From contig JAWZSN010000009.1 of assembly GCA_033875255.1 (NCBI GenBank), positions 62,001 through 126,000 of the forward strand: a stretch of DNA of 64,000 nt, read 5' to 3'. The notes beneath the pieces were generated by a model. That model worked only from the letters and a program-made list of their open reading frames with translations. It did no database searches and had not been told where the DNA came from. Below are positions 45,392-53,191 of the stretch, piece by piece (position 1 is the stretch's first letter; every line of letters starts with the position of its first letter). The position numbers and the translations under genes are program-made. The stretch is from Marinimicrococcus sp033875255. GTDB taxonomy: Bacteria > Pseudomonadota > Alphaproteobacteria > Geminicoccales > Geminicoccaceae.

Positions 45392-47095
45392 CTAGCCGCG
45401 GCGGCGCGAGGGCGCCGGTCCTGCCGGCAGGGTGCGGGCGTCGGCCAGGGCGCGGATGGGCAGCGGCGTGGTGCGGCCGCGGATCGCCACCTCGCGCCGC
45501 GAGCCCTCCGGAAGATCCTGCGCGGCCCGCTCCAGCAGCTCCTCCGACACCACCAGCTGCGCCCCCAGCTCCTTGCACAGCGCCTCGAGTCGGGCGGCGA
45601 CATTGACCGTGTCGCCGATCGCGGTGAGCGCGGTGGCGCGCCCCCAGCCCATCTCGCCCACGATCACCGGCCCAAGGTGGATGCCGATGACCAGCCGCAG
45701 CGGCTCGGCCAGCTCGGCGGCGAGCTCGCTGTTGAGCCGCTCCAGCGCCCCGGCCATGCGCCGCGCCGCCTCGAGCGCCGCCCGGGCCGCCTCGGCGGGA
45801 CCGCTCTCCAGCCCGAACAGTGCCATCACCCCGTCGCCCACGAACTTGTCGACGTGGCCGCCTGCCTCCTCGACGGCGCCGCCCATGGCGGCAAAGTAGC
45901 GGTTGAGCAGGTGGACCGTGTCGTAGGGCAGGCGGTGCTCGGCGAGGCGGGTGAAGCCGCGCAGGTCGGTGAACAGCACGGCCAGCTCGCGCTCCCGCCC
46001 CTGGGCCGGGTCCATCGGGCGCAGGCTCGCCCCCGCCCCGGCCTGGGGCGGGACCAGCCTCGCGACCGTGACGTCGCGTGGCGGGCGCAGCTGGCAGGCG
46101 AGGCGGACGCCGGGGCCGGCGGCGATCCGCTCGAGCACCCGCGCCTCCGCGGGCTCCGGGTGCGGCAGCGCTTCGGCTCCCTCCAGCACCCGCACCCGGC
46201 AGGTCGAGCAGCGGCCGCGGCCGCCGCACACGGCGGCATGGGGCACGCCGAAGGTCCGGCTCGCCTCGAGCAGGCTCATGCCGCGGGGCACCCGCACCGC
46301 GAGGCCGCCGTCGTAGCGGATGCGGATCAGCGAGCGACGGGCGAGGAGCTGGCGGCCCAGCCGGGCCAGCAGCACGAGCACGACCAGCGCGGCGAAGCTG
46401 CCGACGACGCGCCGTTCGGGCACGTGGATCATCGCCTCGCGCAGGGCGGCGTCGGGCCAGTTCTGCGCCGTGGCGGTGGCGGCGCGCAGCTCGGGGTCGG
46501 CGGCGGTGCGCTCCTGCCAGGTGCGGCCGGTCTCGACGAAGCCCAGCCACGCCAGCACCGGCAGCAGCACCGCCACGCACAGCAACAGCGGCTGGAGCCG
46601 CCGCCAGAGGGGGCGCAGGCGCATCCAGAAGTGGAGCCCGAGGCAGCCGTGCAGCCAGACCAGCGTGAGCATGAGGGTGTGACGTCCCATGCCGCCGGGC
46701 CAGAGCAGGTCGGCGAGGTAGAAATAGCTGTCGTCGACGCCGCAGCAGCGGTGCAGCCATCCGGTGCCGAGGATGTGGAGGGTGAGATAGAAGGGGATCA
46801 GCAGGCCCAGGCCGATCTGCAGCCACTGCCAGGGGGGCAGGCGCAGGCTGCGCAGGCGCCAGAGCTTGACGAGGCCCAGCGTGGCGTGCGTCAGGAGGGC
46901 CAGAAGGAGGAGCGTCTCGGCGGCTGGCTGCCGCCAGAAGCCGAGGAAGATCGCGCGGCCGCTCGCCAGCGTGTCGGGGCCCACCAGGCCCAGCGCGTGG
47001 TTGAGCAGGTGCGTCGCCGCGAAGGTCATGAGCACCAGCCCGCTGGCCAGCCGCAGGCGCGGGCCGGTGAGGAATGGCCGAAGCGCCGCCGTCAT
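45392..47095 (-). CDS. Membrane adenylate cyclase with ferredoxin domain
   Basis: The 567-residue protein has a membrane part (residues about 15-260) with paired histidines in ATHLLNHALG, LLTHATLGLVKLW and TLHILGTGWLHRCCG, LVWLHGCLGLHFW, suggestive of haem-b coordination. A 2Fe-2S domain follows near residue 290: CX5CX2C in CGGRGRCSTC plus a fourth Cys in RLACQL. The C-terminal class III cyclase has metal Asp residues in LFTDLRGFT and KFVGDGVMALFG, and the Lys/Asp pair (HVDKFV, IGDTVNVAARLE) that favours ATP. It probably makes cAMP in response to electron flow (inference). Confidence 0.88.
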   Translation of the reverse strand: MTAALRPFLTGPRLRLASGLVLMTFAATHLLNHALGLVGPDTLASGRAIFLGFWRQPAAETLLLLALLTHATLGLVKLWRLRSLRLPPWQWLQIGLGLLIPFYLTLHILGTGWLHRCCGVDDSYFYLADLLWPGGMGRHTLMLTLVWLHGCLGLHFWMRLRPLWRRLQPLLLCVAVLLPVLAWLGFVETGRTWQERTAADPELRAATATAQNWPDAALREAMIHVPERRVVGSFAALVVLVLLARLGRQLLARRSLIRIRYDGGLAVRVPRGMSLLEASRTFGVPHAAVCGGRGRCSTCRVRVLEGAEALPHPEPAEARVLERIAAGPGVRLACQLRPPRDVTVARLVPPQAGAGASLRPMDPAQGRERELAVLFTDLRGFTRLAEHRLPYDTVHLLNRYFAAMGGAVEEAGGHVDKFVGDGVMALFGLESGPAEAARAALEAARRMAGALERLNSELAAELAEPLRLVIGIHLGPVIVGEMGWGRATALTAIGDTVNVAARLEALCKELGAQLVVSEELLERAAQDLPEGSRREVAIRGRTTPLPIRALADARTLPAGPAPSRRRG

Positions 47096-47315
47096 GCCCG
47101 GGTCCGGCGTGGCGGTCCGCGGGGCGGATCGCAGGGGAGCTCAGGGATGGCCATGCAGCCCGTATTCGCCGATTGTCGCAGCGGCACGCACCGGACGCAG
47201 CGCCATGGTGCCATGCCGGCCCATCTTATGATCGCATCGCCGGCGCAAGGCTACCTCGATGCCCGCCCGGTCGCCTTGGTGCGGACGCAGCGATGCGCCT
47301 GATCGGAGCCACTGC

Positions 47316-47996
47316 ATGAACGACCTGCTGGTTGCCACCCTGTTCCTCATCGGCACCCATTTCGGGCTCGCCAGCCGTCCGTTGCGCGAGCAGCTCGTGA
47401 GCACGTTGGGCGAGGGACTCTACCGGATCCTCTACTCGCTGGTGGCGGTCCTGGCGCTGGTGTGGCTGGTGGTGGCCTGGCGGTCGGCGCCCTGGATACC
47501 GCTGTGGGAGCCGGGCCCCGCGCTGCGCCATGTGCCGCTGCTGGTGATGCCGCTGGCGCTCCTCCTGGTGATCACCGCCCTGAGCGCGCCTAATCCCACC
47601 GCGGTCGGGCAGCGGCCGGACGCGGATGCCGCCGAGCCGGCCCGCGGCATGCTGCGGGTCACCCGCCACCCGCTTTTGTGGGGCGTGGCGCTGTGGGCGG
47701 CGGCGCACATGCTGGCCAACGGCGATCTGGCGGCCGTCCTGTTCTTCGGCGCGTTCCTCGTGCTGGCGCTGGCCGGCACCGTGGTGATCGACGCGCGGCG
47801 CAGCCGGGCCAATCCGCCGGGCTGGGGGGTATTCCTGCAGCGCACCTCGAACCTCCCCTTCGCCGCCATCCTCGACAAGCGACAGCGCCTCGTGGCCTCC
47901 GAGATCGGCCTTGCCCGGCTGGCCGCGGCGCTGGCCCTGTTTCTCGTCCTGGTGCTCCTGCACCCCTTTCTGTTCGGCGTGGCTGTGCTGGGCTGA
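47316..47996 (+). CDS. nnrU: NnrU family membrane protein
   Basis: The 226-residue integral membrane protein has six hydrophobic segments. It shows the family motif TRHPLLWGVALWAAAHMLAN with His residues in the membrane, typical of NnrU/methyltransferase-like membrane proteins. NnrU is linked to nitric oxide and nitrite metabolism in alphaproteobacteria, though its reaction is not defined. It diverges from the redox cyclase across a 220-bp gap with no feature that I can name. Confidence 0.87.
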   Translation: MNDLLVATLFLIGTHFGLASRPLREQLVSTLGEGLYRILYSLVAVLALVWLVVAWRSAPWIPLWEPGPALRHVPLLVMPLALLLVITALSAPNPTAVGQRPDADAAEPARGMLRVTRHPLLWGVALWAAAHMLANGDLAAVLFFGAFLVLALAGTVVIDARRSRANPPGWGVFLQRTSNLPFAAILDKRQRLVASEIGLARLAAALALFLVLVLLHPFLFGVAVLG

Positions 47997-48052
47997 AACG
48001 GCTCCCGGCTGACCCGGCGGCCGGCCGGGCGGCGGGCCGTGACACCCGGGCC

Positions 48053-48090
48053 GCGCAAGGCGCTGCGCGCAGCCGCGTCTCTCTTCCAGT
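48053..48090 (+). repeat. Interspersed GC-rich repeat, copy d1
   Basis: GCGCAAGGCGCTGCGCGC followed by AGCCGCGTCTCTCTTCC. It faces copy d2 across 17 bp. Confidence 0.55.
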
Positions 48091-48107
48091 CGATCGCCCG
48101 ACAGAAC

Positions 48108-48137
48108 ACGGGAAGCGAAAGCCGCGCAGCGCCTGTC
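48108..48137 (-). repeat. Interspersed GC-rich repeat, copy d2
   Basis: Read on the minus strand: GACAGGCGCTGCGCGGC, then TTTCGCTTCCCG. With d1 it forms an inverted pair between nnrU and the small membrane gene, both of which end here. Confidence 0.5.
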
Positions 48138-48186
48138 CACGGCTCCACCGGCGAGCTGAGGCGTCTCCAGCCGCCAGGGAGCCGGT

Positions 48187-48366
48187 CTAACCGAGGAACC
48201 AGGCGGCCGAGCGGACGAGCGCCACCAGCATGGCGGCGGCGAGGATCAGCCAGGCGGCCAGCAGGAGCGGCCGGCGCAGACGTCCGGTCAGCCGCGGCTC
48301 ACGGGCGAGCAGCCAGAAGAGCAGGCAGAGACCTGCTACGAGGGCAAAGATCCGGTCCTCGCTCAA
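48187..48366 (-). CDS. Tiny two-span membrane protein coupled to the MT-A70 gene
   Basis: The 59-residue frame starts at TTG 48366, overlapping the stop of the upstream methyltransferase in the arrangement TTGA. It has two hydrophobic stretches: IFALVAGLCLLFWLLA (residues 6-21) and PLLLAAWLILAAAMLVALV (about 33-51). A short basic loop (RLTGRLRR) joins them. No family is recognised. The TTGA overlap and consistent topology argue that it is translated with the methyltransferase. Confidence 0.55.
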   Translation of the reverse strand: MSEDRIFALVAGLCLLFWLLAREPRLTGRLRRPLLLAAWLILAAAMLVALVRSAAWFLG

Positions 48367-49040
48367 GAGCCCTCCGGCGGCTCGGGGGCGGGCTCGCGGG
48401 GCGGCTCCACAGAGGGCCGTCGTCGGGTGCGCACCGGGCCCTGATCGAACAGCCCGGCTTGCTGGCCCCAGACGTCCCACTCGGGGCGGCTGGAGCGGGC
48501 GAACATCTCCAGATAGGGTCCCTCGCACAACGCCTCGACCCGCTCGGCGGCCTCGTCGGGCTTGCGCGAATGCTCGCGGCGCGGCGACACCAGCAGCCGC
48601 TTGACGTTGCCTGCCCGGCGCCGCGGCTTGCCGCGGGTGGCGAGCAGGCACATTTCCGGGTTGGCGCGGGTCCAAAAGCCCATGCCGGTGAAGAAGTCGC
48701 GCTCGCTCATCGCCGCCGGGTCGACGCCCTGGCGCAGCTTGGCCCAGTAGAATCCGACGGTCTTGTAGGTGAAGCCCCAGGCGGCGATCACCTCCAGCGC
48801 GCGCGGCAGCAGCGGGTCGGTGGCCCACATCAAGAGCACCGCGTCGGGTGCCGCCCAATCAGCTACCGGTAGCGCCTTGATGGCATCGAGGCTCATGCAG
48901 TCGTAATGCGCCTCGGGACTGCGGCCCTTGCCGCGATCCGACCAGGTGCGGAAGGTCCAGGGCGGGTCGGCATAGATGGTGCGGTATTCGCCGGCGCGCG
49001 GCGGCGGCGCCACGACCGGCTCGGCTCTCGGCTGCCTCAT
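48363..49040 (-). CDS. MT-A70 family adenine methyltransferase
   Basis: The 225-residue protein has the catalytic motif DPPW at residues 25-28 (YRTIYADPPWTFRTW). It carries the SAM-binding segment DAVLLMWATDPLLPRALEVI and WGFTYKTVGFYWAKL, with the C-terminal FARSSRPEWDVWGQQ that is conserved in bacterial and phage MT-A70 enzymes. These enzymes transfer methyl to N6 of adenine in DNA. No restriction partner is present, so it is an orphan methylase and may be of phage origin. The 3' end overlaps a tiny membrane protein gene. Confidence 0.92.
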   Translation of the reverse strand: MRQPRAEPVVAPPPRAGEYRTIYADPPWTFRTWSDRGKGRSPEAHYDCMSLDAIKALPVADWAAPDAVLLMWATDPLLPRALEVIAAWGFTYKTVGFYWAKLRQGVDPAAMSERDFFTGMGFWTRANPEMCLLATRGKPRRRAGNVKRLLVSPRREHSRKPDEAAERVEALCEGPYLEMFARSSRPEWDVWGQQAGLFDQGPVRTRRRPSVEPPREPAPEPPEGS

Positions 49041-49243
49041 GCAGCTGCTCTCCCTCAAGCACACGGCGCGGCGGCGCGCCCCGAGGCGGCTGATGCGCCT
49101 CCCGCGACGGCTGCCGGCATGGCTCGCATGCCCGATGCGTTCAGTAAAGCGCTTCGGCGGCAGGTGCCGGCGCGCTATCAGTGCTCCGACGCTGGTTGCA
49201 AAGGGGCCGGTCGTACGGGACCGGTCGTAAAGGGGAGGCTTGG

Positions 49244-49852
49244 ATGCGGCTCTTGAACAGTGGTGCGTCGCCGTTCGCGCGCAAGGTCAGGGTGGTGGCG
49301 CACGAGCTCGGGCTCCAGGGCCGCGTGGCGGTCGAGGACGTCGCCGCCTCCCCGGTGAGCCCGAGCGAGGCGGTGAGCAGCGTCAACCCGCTGGGCAAGA
49401 TTCCCGCCCTGGTGCTCGAGGACGGCAGCGCCCTCTACGATTCGCGGGTGATCTGCGAGTATCTCGACAGCCTCGGGGGCGGCGGCCGCGTGTTTCCGGC
49501 CGCGGCCGGGGAGCGCTTCGAGGCGCTGCGGCTCCAGGCGCTGGCCGACGGCCTGCTCGATGCCGCGCTCGCCGCCCGCTACGAGACCATGCTGCGGCCG
49601 GAGCCGTTCCGCTGGTCGGACTGGGTGAGCGGGCAGAAGGGCAAGGTAGCGCGGGCACTCGACCGGCTGGAGGAGGAGTGTGCCGGGCTCGGCGAGCGGG
49701 TCGATATCGGCACGATCGCGATCGGCTGCGCGCTGGGCTATCTCGACCTCCGCTTCGCCGACGACCGCTGGCGCGACGGAAGGCCGAAGCTCGCCGCCTG
49801 GTACGAGCGTTTCGCGGCCCGGCCGTCGATGCAGGCGACCCGCCCGGAGTGA
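49244..49852 (+). CDS. Glutathione S-transferase
   Basis: The 202-residue protein has an N-terminal thioredoxin-fold domain (MRLLNSGASPFARKVRVVAH with Ser as the likely glutathione-activating residue; NPLGKIPALVLEDG cis-Pro loop; YDSRVICEYLDSL). The C-terminal helical domain begins near residue 85 (ERFEALRLQALADGLLDAAL). It conjugates or reduces electrophiles using glutathione; the substrate is unknown. GGGGAGGCTTGG precedes the ATG. Confidence 0.93.
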   Translation: MRLLNSGASPFARKVRVVAHELGLQGRVAVEDVAASPVSPSEAVSSVNPLGKIPALVLEDGSALYDSRVICEYLDSLGGGGRVFPAAAGERFEALRLQALADGLLDAALAARYETMLRPEPFRWSDWVSGQKGKVARALDRLEEECAGLGERVDIGTIAIGCALGYLDLRFADDRWRDGRPKLAAWYERFAARPSMQATRPE

Positions 49853-49985
49853 CCGGCGTTAACTATCAAGAGCCGATCGCGGCTCCTTGGGCGTACCGCC
49901 TTGTGCAGGCTACGGCTATCGCTCAGCGTGTGTCCCGCTCACCTTCGCGATAAAGTGGGCGCACTGCATCCACCGGTGAGGCGAG

Positions 49986-50855
49986 ATGGCGGCTGGTCGA
50001 TCATGGCGGGAGTGGGCGCGTGCCGGCCGGGACGGTCTCACGTCCCGCATCGGCGGCCGCCAGGCCATTCGCGACTTCCTCGTGATCGCGCTGGTGGTGG
50101 CTGTCGGGCTGGCGGTGGCCCTGGGTACCGGCGTCTGGCGTCTGGTTCTCGGTCCCCTCGAGGCCATCAGCTTCGTGACGGCCGAGGAGGTGCTGGTAGT
50201 GCTCCTCGTGGTGTCGGTTGCGGCCACGCTGTTTGCCGTCCGCCGCGTGCGCGAGCTGCGCGAGGAGGTGCGTCGTCGGGCGCTCGCCGAGGAGCGGCTG
50301 CGCTTTCTCGCCGAGCACGACGCCCTGACCGGTCTCGCCAACCGGGCGTTGTTCGACGCACGGTTGGCCGGCTGCCTCGCCGGCCGGCGGCGGCTGGACG
50401 AGCAGGTGGCGGTGCTGTGCCTCGATCTCGACCGTTTCAAGGAAGTCAATGACAGCCTCGGCCACGCCGCCGGTGACACGCTGTTGCGGATCGTCGGGCT
50501 GCGCCTGCGCGCCCAGCTGCGGCCGGGTGACACGGTGGCGCGGCTGGGCGGCGACGAGTTCGTGATCGTCCTGCCGTCGGTCCACCAGGGCGATGACGCG
50601 CTGCGCCTCGCCCGGCGGCTGGTCGAGGCGATCAGCGAGCCGGTGATGCTCGAGGGCAAGGAGGTGCCGGTGCAGGTGAGCGTCGGCGTGGCGCTGCACC
50701 CCGAGCACGCGGCGGATCCGGGCGAGCTGCTGCGCGCCGCCGATCAGGCGCTCTACCAGGTCAAGGCCGAGGGCGGCGGTGCGGTGCGCATGTTCGACGG
50801 GCGGACGGGACAGCGCCCGGTCCCCGGCTCGCGGCCGCGGCTCGTGTCGCTTTGA
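49986..50855 (+). CDS. Membrane diguanylate cyclase (GGDEF)
   Basis: The 289-residue protein has two membrane segments (residues about 30-55 and 62-84: IRDFLVIALVVAVGLAVALG and VLVVLLVVSVAATLFAV). The GGDEF domain begins near 110 (HDALTGLANRALFDARL). The active site is intact (RLGGDEFVIV) and the inhibitory RxxD site (RPGD) lies five residues before it. It should make cyclic di-GMP and be product-inhibited. No EAL domain is attached. Two membrane-protein paralogues follow on the same strand with 25-nt spacing. Confidence 0.94.
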   Translation: MAAGRSWREWARAGRDGLTSRIGGRQAIRDFLVIALVVAVGLAVALGTGVWRLVLGPLEAISFVTAEEVLVVLLVVSVAATLFAVRRVRELREEVRRRALAEERLRFLAEHDALTGLANRALFDARLAGCLAGRRRLDEQVAVLCLDLDRFKEVNDSLGHAAGDTLLRIVGLRLRAQLRPGDTVARLGGDEFVIVLPSVHQGDDALRLARRLVEAISEPVMLEGKEVPVQVSVGVALHPEHAADPGELLRAADQALYQVKAEGGGAVRMFDGRTGQRPVPGSRPRLVSL

Positions 50856-50880
50856 GGATCTTGATGGGCAGGTGGTCGAC

Positions 50881-51654
50881 GTGACGGCGCAGGCGCGGTT
50901 TCCGGTTCTCGAGATCACCCGCAAGACCTATGGGAGCCTGTTCGGTGATCTTCCCGCCCTGATGCGGGCGGCGGCGCTGTGGGCGGCCTTCGTGATCGTC
51001 CTGCGGGCCCTGGCCGGCTGGACCGGCGTGGCGCCCGAGCAGGCCGTGGAGAGCGGCGTTGGTGGCGGCGCGCTCCTGGTATTCTCGCTATCGAGCCTCG
51101 GTGCCGCGGCCATGACCTGGCTGGGCATCAGCGCGGTGGCGGTGTTCTGGCATCGCCGCATCCTGCTGGGCGAGCCCGAGCCCGCGGTCATGGCGCCCCT
51201 GGGCGGGCGGGTCCTCCTCTACCTCCTGGCCTGGATCCTGCTCGGGCTGCTCGGCATGGCCGTGGTACTGGCAGGCCTTCCGCTGGCGCTGCTCCTGCCG
51301 GGTCTCGAATGGGCGGTCTTTCTCGGCGGTGGCCTGCTCACCGGCTTCCTGGTGGCGAGGCTGCATCTCGTGCTGCCTGCCATCGCCATCGGCGATCCTG
51401 CGACCAACATGGCTGCTTCCTGGCGGATGACGGAAGGCAATGCGCTGCGGGTCCTGGGCGCGATCTTTCTCACCGCCCTGCCGCTGACCGTGCTCGCCAT
51501 TCTCCTGGCCCTGCTCGCCGCCGCCCTCGGCCTCGCCGCCGGCGCCATCGGCAGCGCGCTCCAGGCGGCGTTCGAGTTTCTCCACGCGACCCTCGTTGCC
51601 GGCCTGCTCTCGCACAGCTACAGCTTTTTCAAGAGCGCGCCACGCGCCGCCTGA
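50881..51654 (+). CDS. Unknown multi-span membrane protein, tandem paralogue 1
   Basis: About 257 residues from GTG 50881, chosen by matching the paralogue start; GTG 50872 is an alternative. The N-terminal signature is RFPVLEITRKTYGSLFGDLP. Five or six hydrophobic spans follow, with FWHRRILLGEPEPAVMAPLG in a loop, and LLSHSYSFFKSA at the C-terminus. The same three signatures occur in the following gene. I do not recognise the family. It follows the diguanylate cyclase by 25 nt and could be cotranscribed. Confidence 0.75.
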   Translation: MTAQARFPVLEITRKTYGSLFGDLPALMRAAALWAAFVIVLRALAGWTGVAPEQAVESGVGGGALLVFSLSSLGAAAMTWLGISAVAVFWHRRILLGEPEPAVMAPLGGRVLLYLLAWILLGLLGMAVVLAGLPLALLLPGLEWAVFLGGGLLTGFLVARLHLVLPAIAIGDPATNMAASWRMTEGNALRVLGAIFLTALPLTVLAILLALLAAALGLAAGAIGSALQAAFEFLHATLVAGLLSHSYSFFKSAPRAA

Positions 51655-51688
51655 TTTTCATCCTCCGATTGCGGCAGGCTCGTTCCCG

Positions 51689-52513
51689 GTGGCACAACCC
51701 ATACGATTCCCCGTTCTCGAGATCGCCCGTAAGACCTACGGCAGCCTGTTCCACGACCTGCCGGCGCTGGCGCGGGCGGCGGCGCTGTGGATCGGCTTCA
51801 TGGTTCTTCTGGAGGCTCTGATTGCCTTCAGCGGCTTCGATTCCGAGGCGCTGATGCAGGCCCACATGGACGGCTTGAGCATGACGCGCCTCTTGGTCCT
51901 TGGCCTGGCCGCCGGCCTGCTGAACTGGCTTGCCATCACCGCCGTCGTGGTGTTCTGGCATCGCCGGATCCTGCTGGACGAGCAGGCGCCTGCGGCGATG
52001 GCGCCGCTGAACGGGCGGGTCGCGGCCTATGTCTGGGCGTTGATCAAGCTGGCGGTGACGGGGGGGCTCGCGGCGGTGGCGGGGATGGTCTGCAGCATGC
52101 CGCTGGCCGCGGGGCTGATGGCGCTGGGGCACGAAAGCCCGTTGGCCGGTGCCCTCGCCATGGCTGCCAGTTTTCTCGGAATGATGCTGCCGATCTTCGT
52201 GGTTGTCCGCCTGCAGCTGATCCTGCCGGCAGCAGCCGTGAACGACCAGGCCATGACCCTGCGGGCCTCCTGGCGCACCACCAAAGGCAGCTTCCTGCGG
52301 ATGCTGCTGGCAGGCCTCCTCGCGACCCTGCCGCTGATGGTCGCCCTCGTCGTCGCGACGGGCGCCATCATGCTGCTGCTCGGCGTTGGGCTCGTGGTGA
52401 TGGCGAACGCGGCCCTTATCGTCCTGGGCTTCGTGCAGGCGGTGCTGCTGGCCGGCCTGCTCTCGCACAGCTACCGGTTCTTCAAGGCGAGCCGCCCGCC
52501 GGCCGCCATCTGA
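51689..52513 (+). CDS. Unknown multi-span membrane protein, tandem paralogue 2
   Basis: About 274 residues from GTG 51689 (MAQPIRFPVLEIARKTYGSL). Five or six hydrophobic spans follow, with FWHRRILLDEQAPAAMAPLN in a loop, SWRTTKGSFLRMLLAG in the last third and LLSHSYRFFKASRPP at the end. The similarity with the preceding protein extends over the whole length, so the two arose by tandem duplication. No known family or catalytic motif is visible. Confidence 0.75.
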   Translation: MAQPIRFPVLEIARKTYGSLFHDLPALARAAALWIGFMVLLEALIAFSGFDSEALMQAHMDGLSMTRLLVLGLAAGLLNWLAITAVVVFWHRRILLDEQAPAAMAPLNGRVAAYVWALIKLAVTGGLAAVAGMVCSMPLAAGLMALGHESPLAGALAMAASFLGMMLPIFVVVRLQLILPAAAVNDQAMTLRASWRTTKGSFLRMLLAGLLATLPLMVALVVATGAIMLLLGVGLVVMANAALIVLGFVQAVLLAGLLSHSYRFFKASRPPAAI

Positions 52514-52515
52514 AG

Positions 52516-52535
52516 GGCGCCGCTCAGCGGGCGCC
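52516..52535. terminator. Hairpin at the convergent ends of paralogue 2 and folE
   Basis: GGCGCC (52516-52521) and GGCGCC (52530-52535) pair around a short GC-stem. The site overlaps the last codons of folE and could stop transcription in both directions. No T-run. Confidence 0.35.
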
Positions 52536-53189
52536 GCTGGCGCCGTCCTTGCCGACGATCGTCAGGAACTCGCGGCGGGTATCGGGATTGTTGCGGAAGA
52601 TGCCCAAAAGGCGGCTCGTGACCATCAGCGAGCCGGGCTTGTGGATGCCGCGGGTGGTCATGCAGTGATGGGTCGCCTCGATCACCACGGCGACGCCGCG
52701 CGGCTGCAGCACCTCCTGGATCGTGTCGGCGATCTGCGCGGTCATGCGCTCCTGGATCTGCAGGCGCTTGGCGAACGCCTCGACCAGCCGCGCCAGCTTG
52801 CTGATCCCCACCACGCGGCGCACCGGCATGTAGGCCACGTGGGCGCGGCCGATGATGGGCGCCATGTGGTGCTCGCAATGCGACTCGAAGGCGATGTCCT
52901 TGAGGACCACCATCTCGTCGTAGCCCTCGACCTCCTCGAAGGTCTTCTCGAGGATCTGCGCCGGATCGACCGTATAGCCCTCGAAATGCTCCTCGAAGGC
53001 CCTGGCCACCCGGGCGGGGGTCTCCTGCAGGCCCTCGCGGGCGGGGTCCTCGCCGATCCAGCGCAGCAGGGTGCGAACGGCGGCCTCGGCCTCCTCGCGG
53101 GAGATCCCGCCCTGCGGGTCGGTCTGGCCGTTGGCCGCAGCGTCCGCGCCGGGCGGAGGATAGACGCAGGGCAGGAAGTGGCGTGCCAT
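52524..53189 (-). CDS. folE: GTP cyclohydrolase I
   Basis: The 221-residue enzyme opens the GTP ring to give dihydroneopterin triphosphate for folate. The conserved core includes GLQETPARVARAFEEHFEG, the zinc Cys/His in FESHCEHHMAPIIGRAHVAY, and the second Cys in THHCMTTRGI. The N-terminal extension (30 residues) is variable. It starts 2 nt after mtnK with GGAGAG ahead, so the two are coupled although they belong to different pathways. Confidence 0.96.
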   Translation of the reverse strand: MARHFLPCVYPPPGADAAANGQTDPQGGISREEAEAAVRTLLRWIGEDPAREGLQETPARVARAFEEHFEGYTVDPAQILEKTFEEVEGYDEMVVLKDIAFESHCEHHMAPIIGRAHVAYMPVRRVVGISKLARLVEAFAKRLQIQERMTAQIADTIQEVLQPRGVAVVIEATHHCMTTRGIHKPGSLMVTSRLLGIFRNNPDTRREFLTIVGKDGASGAR

Positions 53190-53191
53190 GC

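Noticed and set aside
48763..49243. Possible restriction partner beside the MT-A70 methyltransferase
   Set aside because: The neighbouring frames are shadows or a glutathione S-transferase; no nuclease motif is present.
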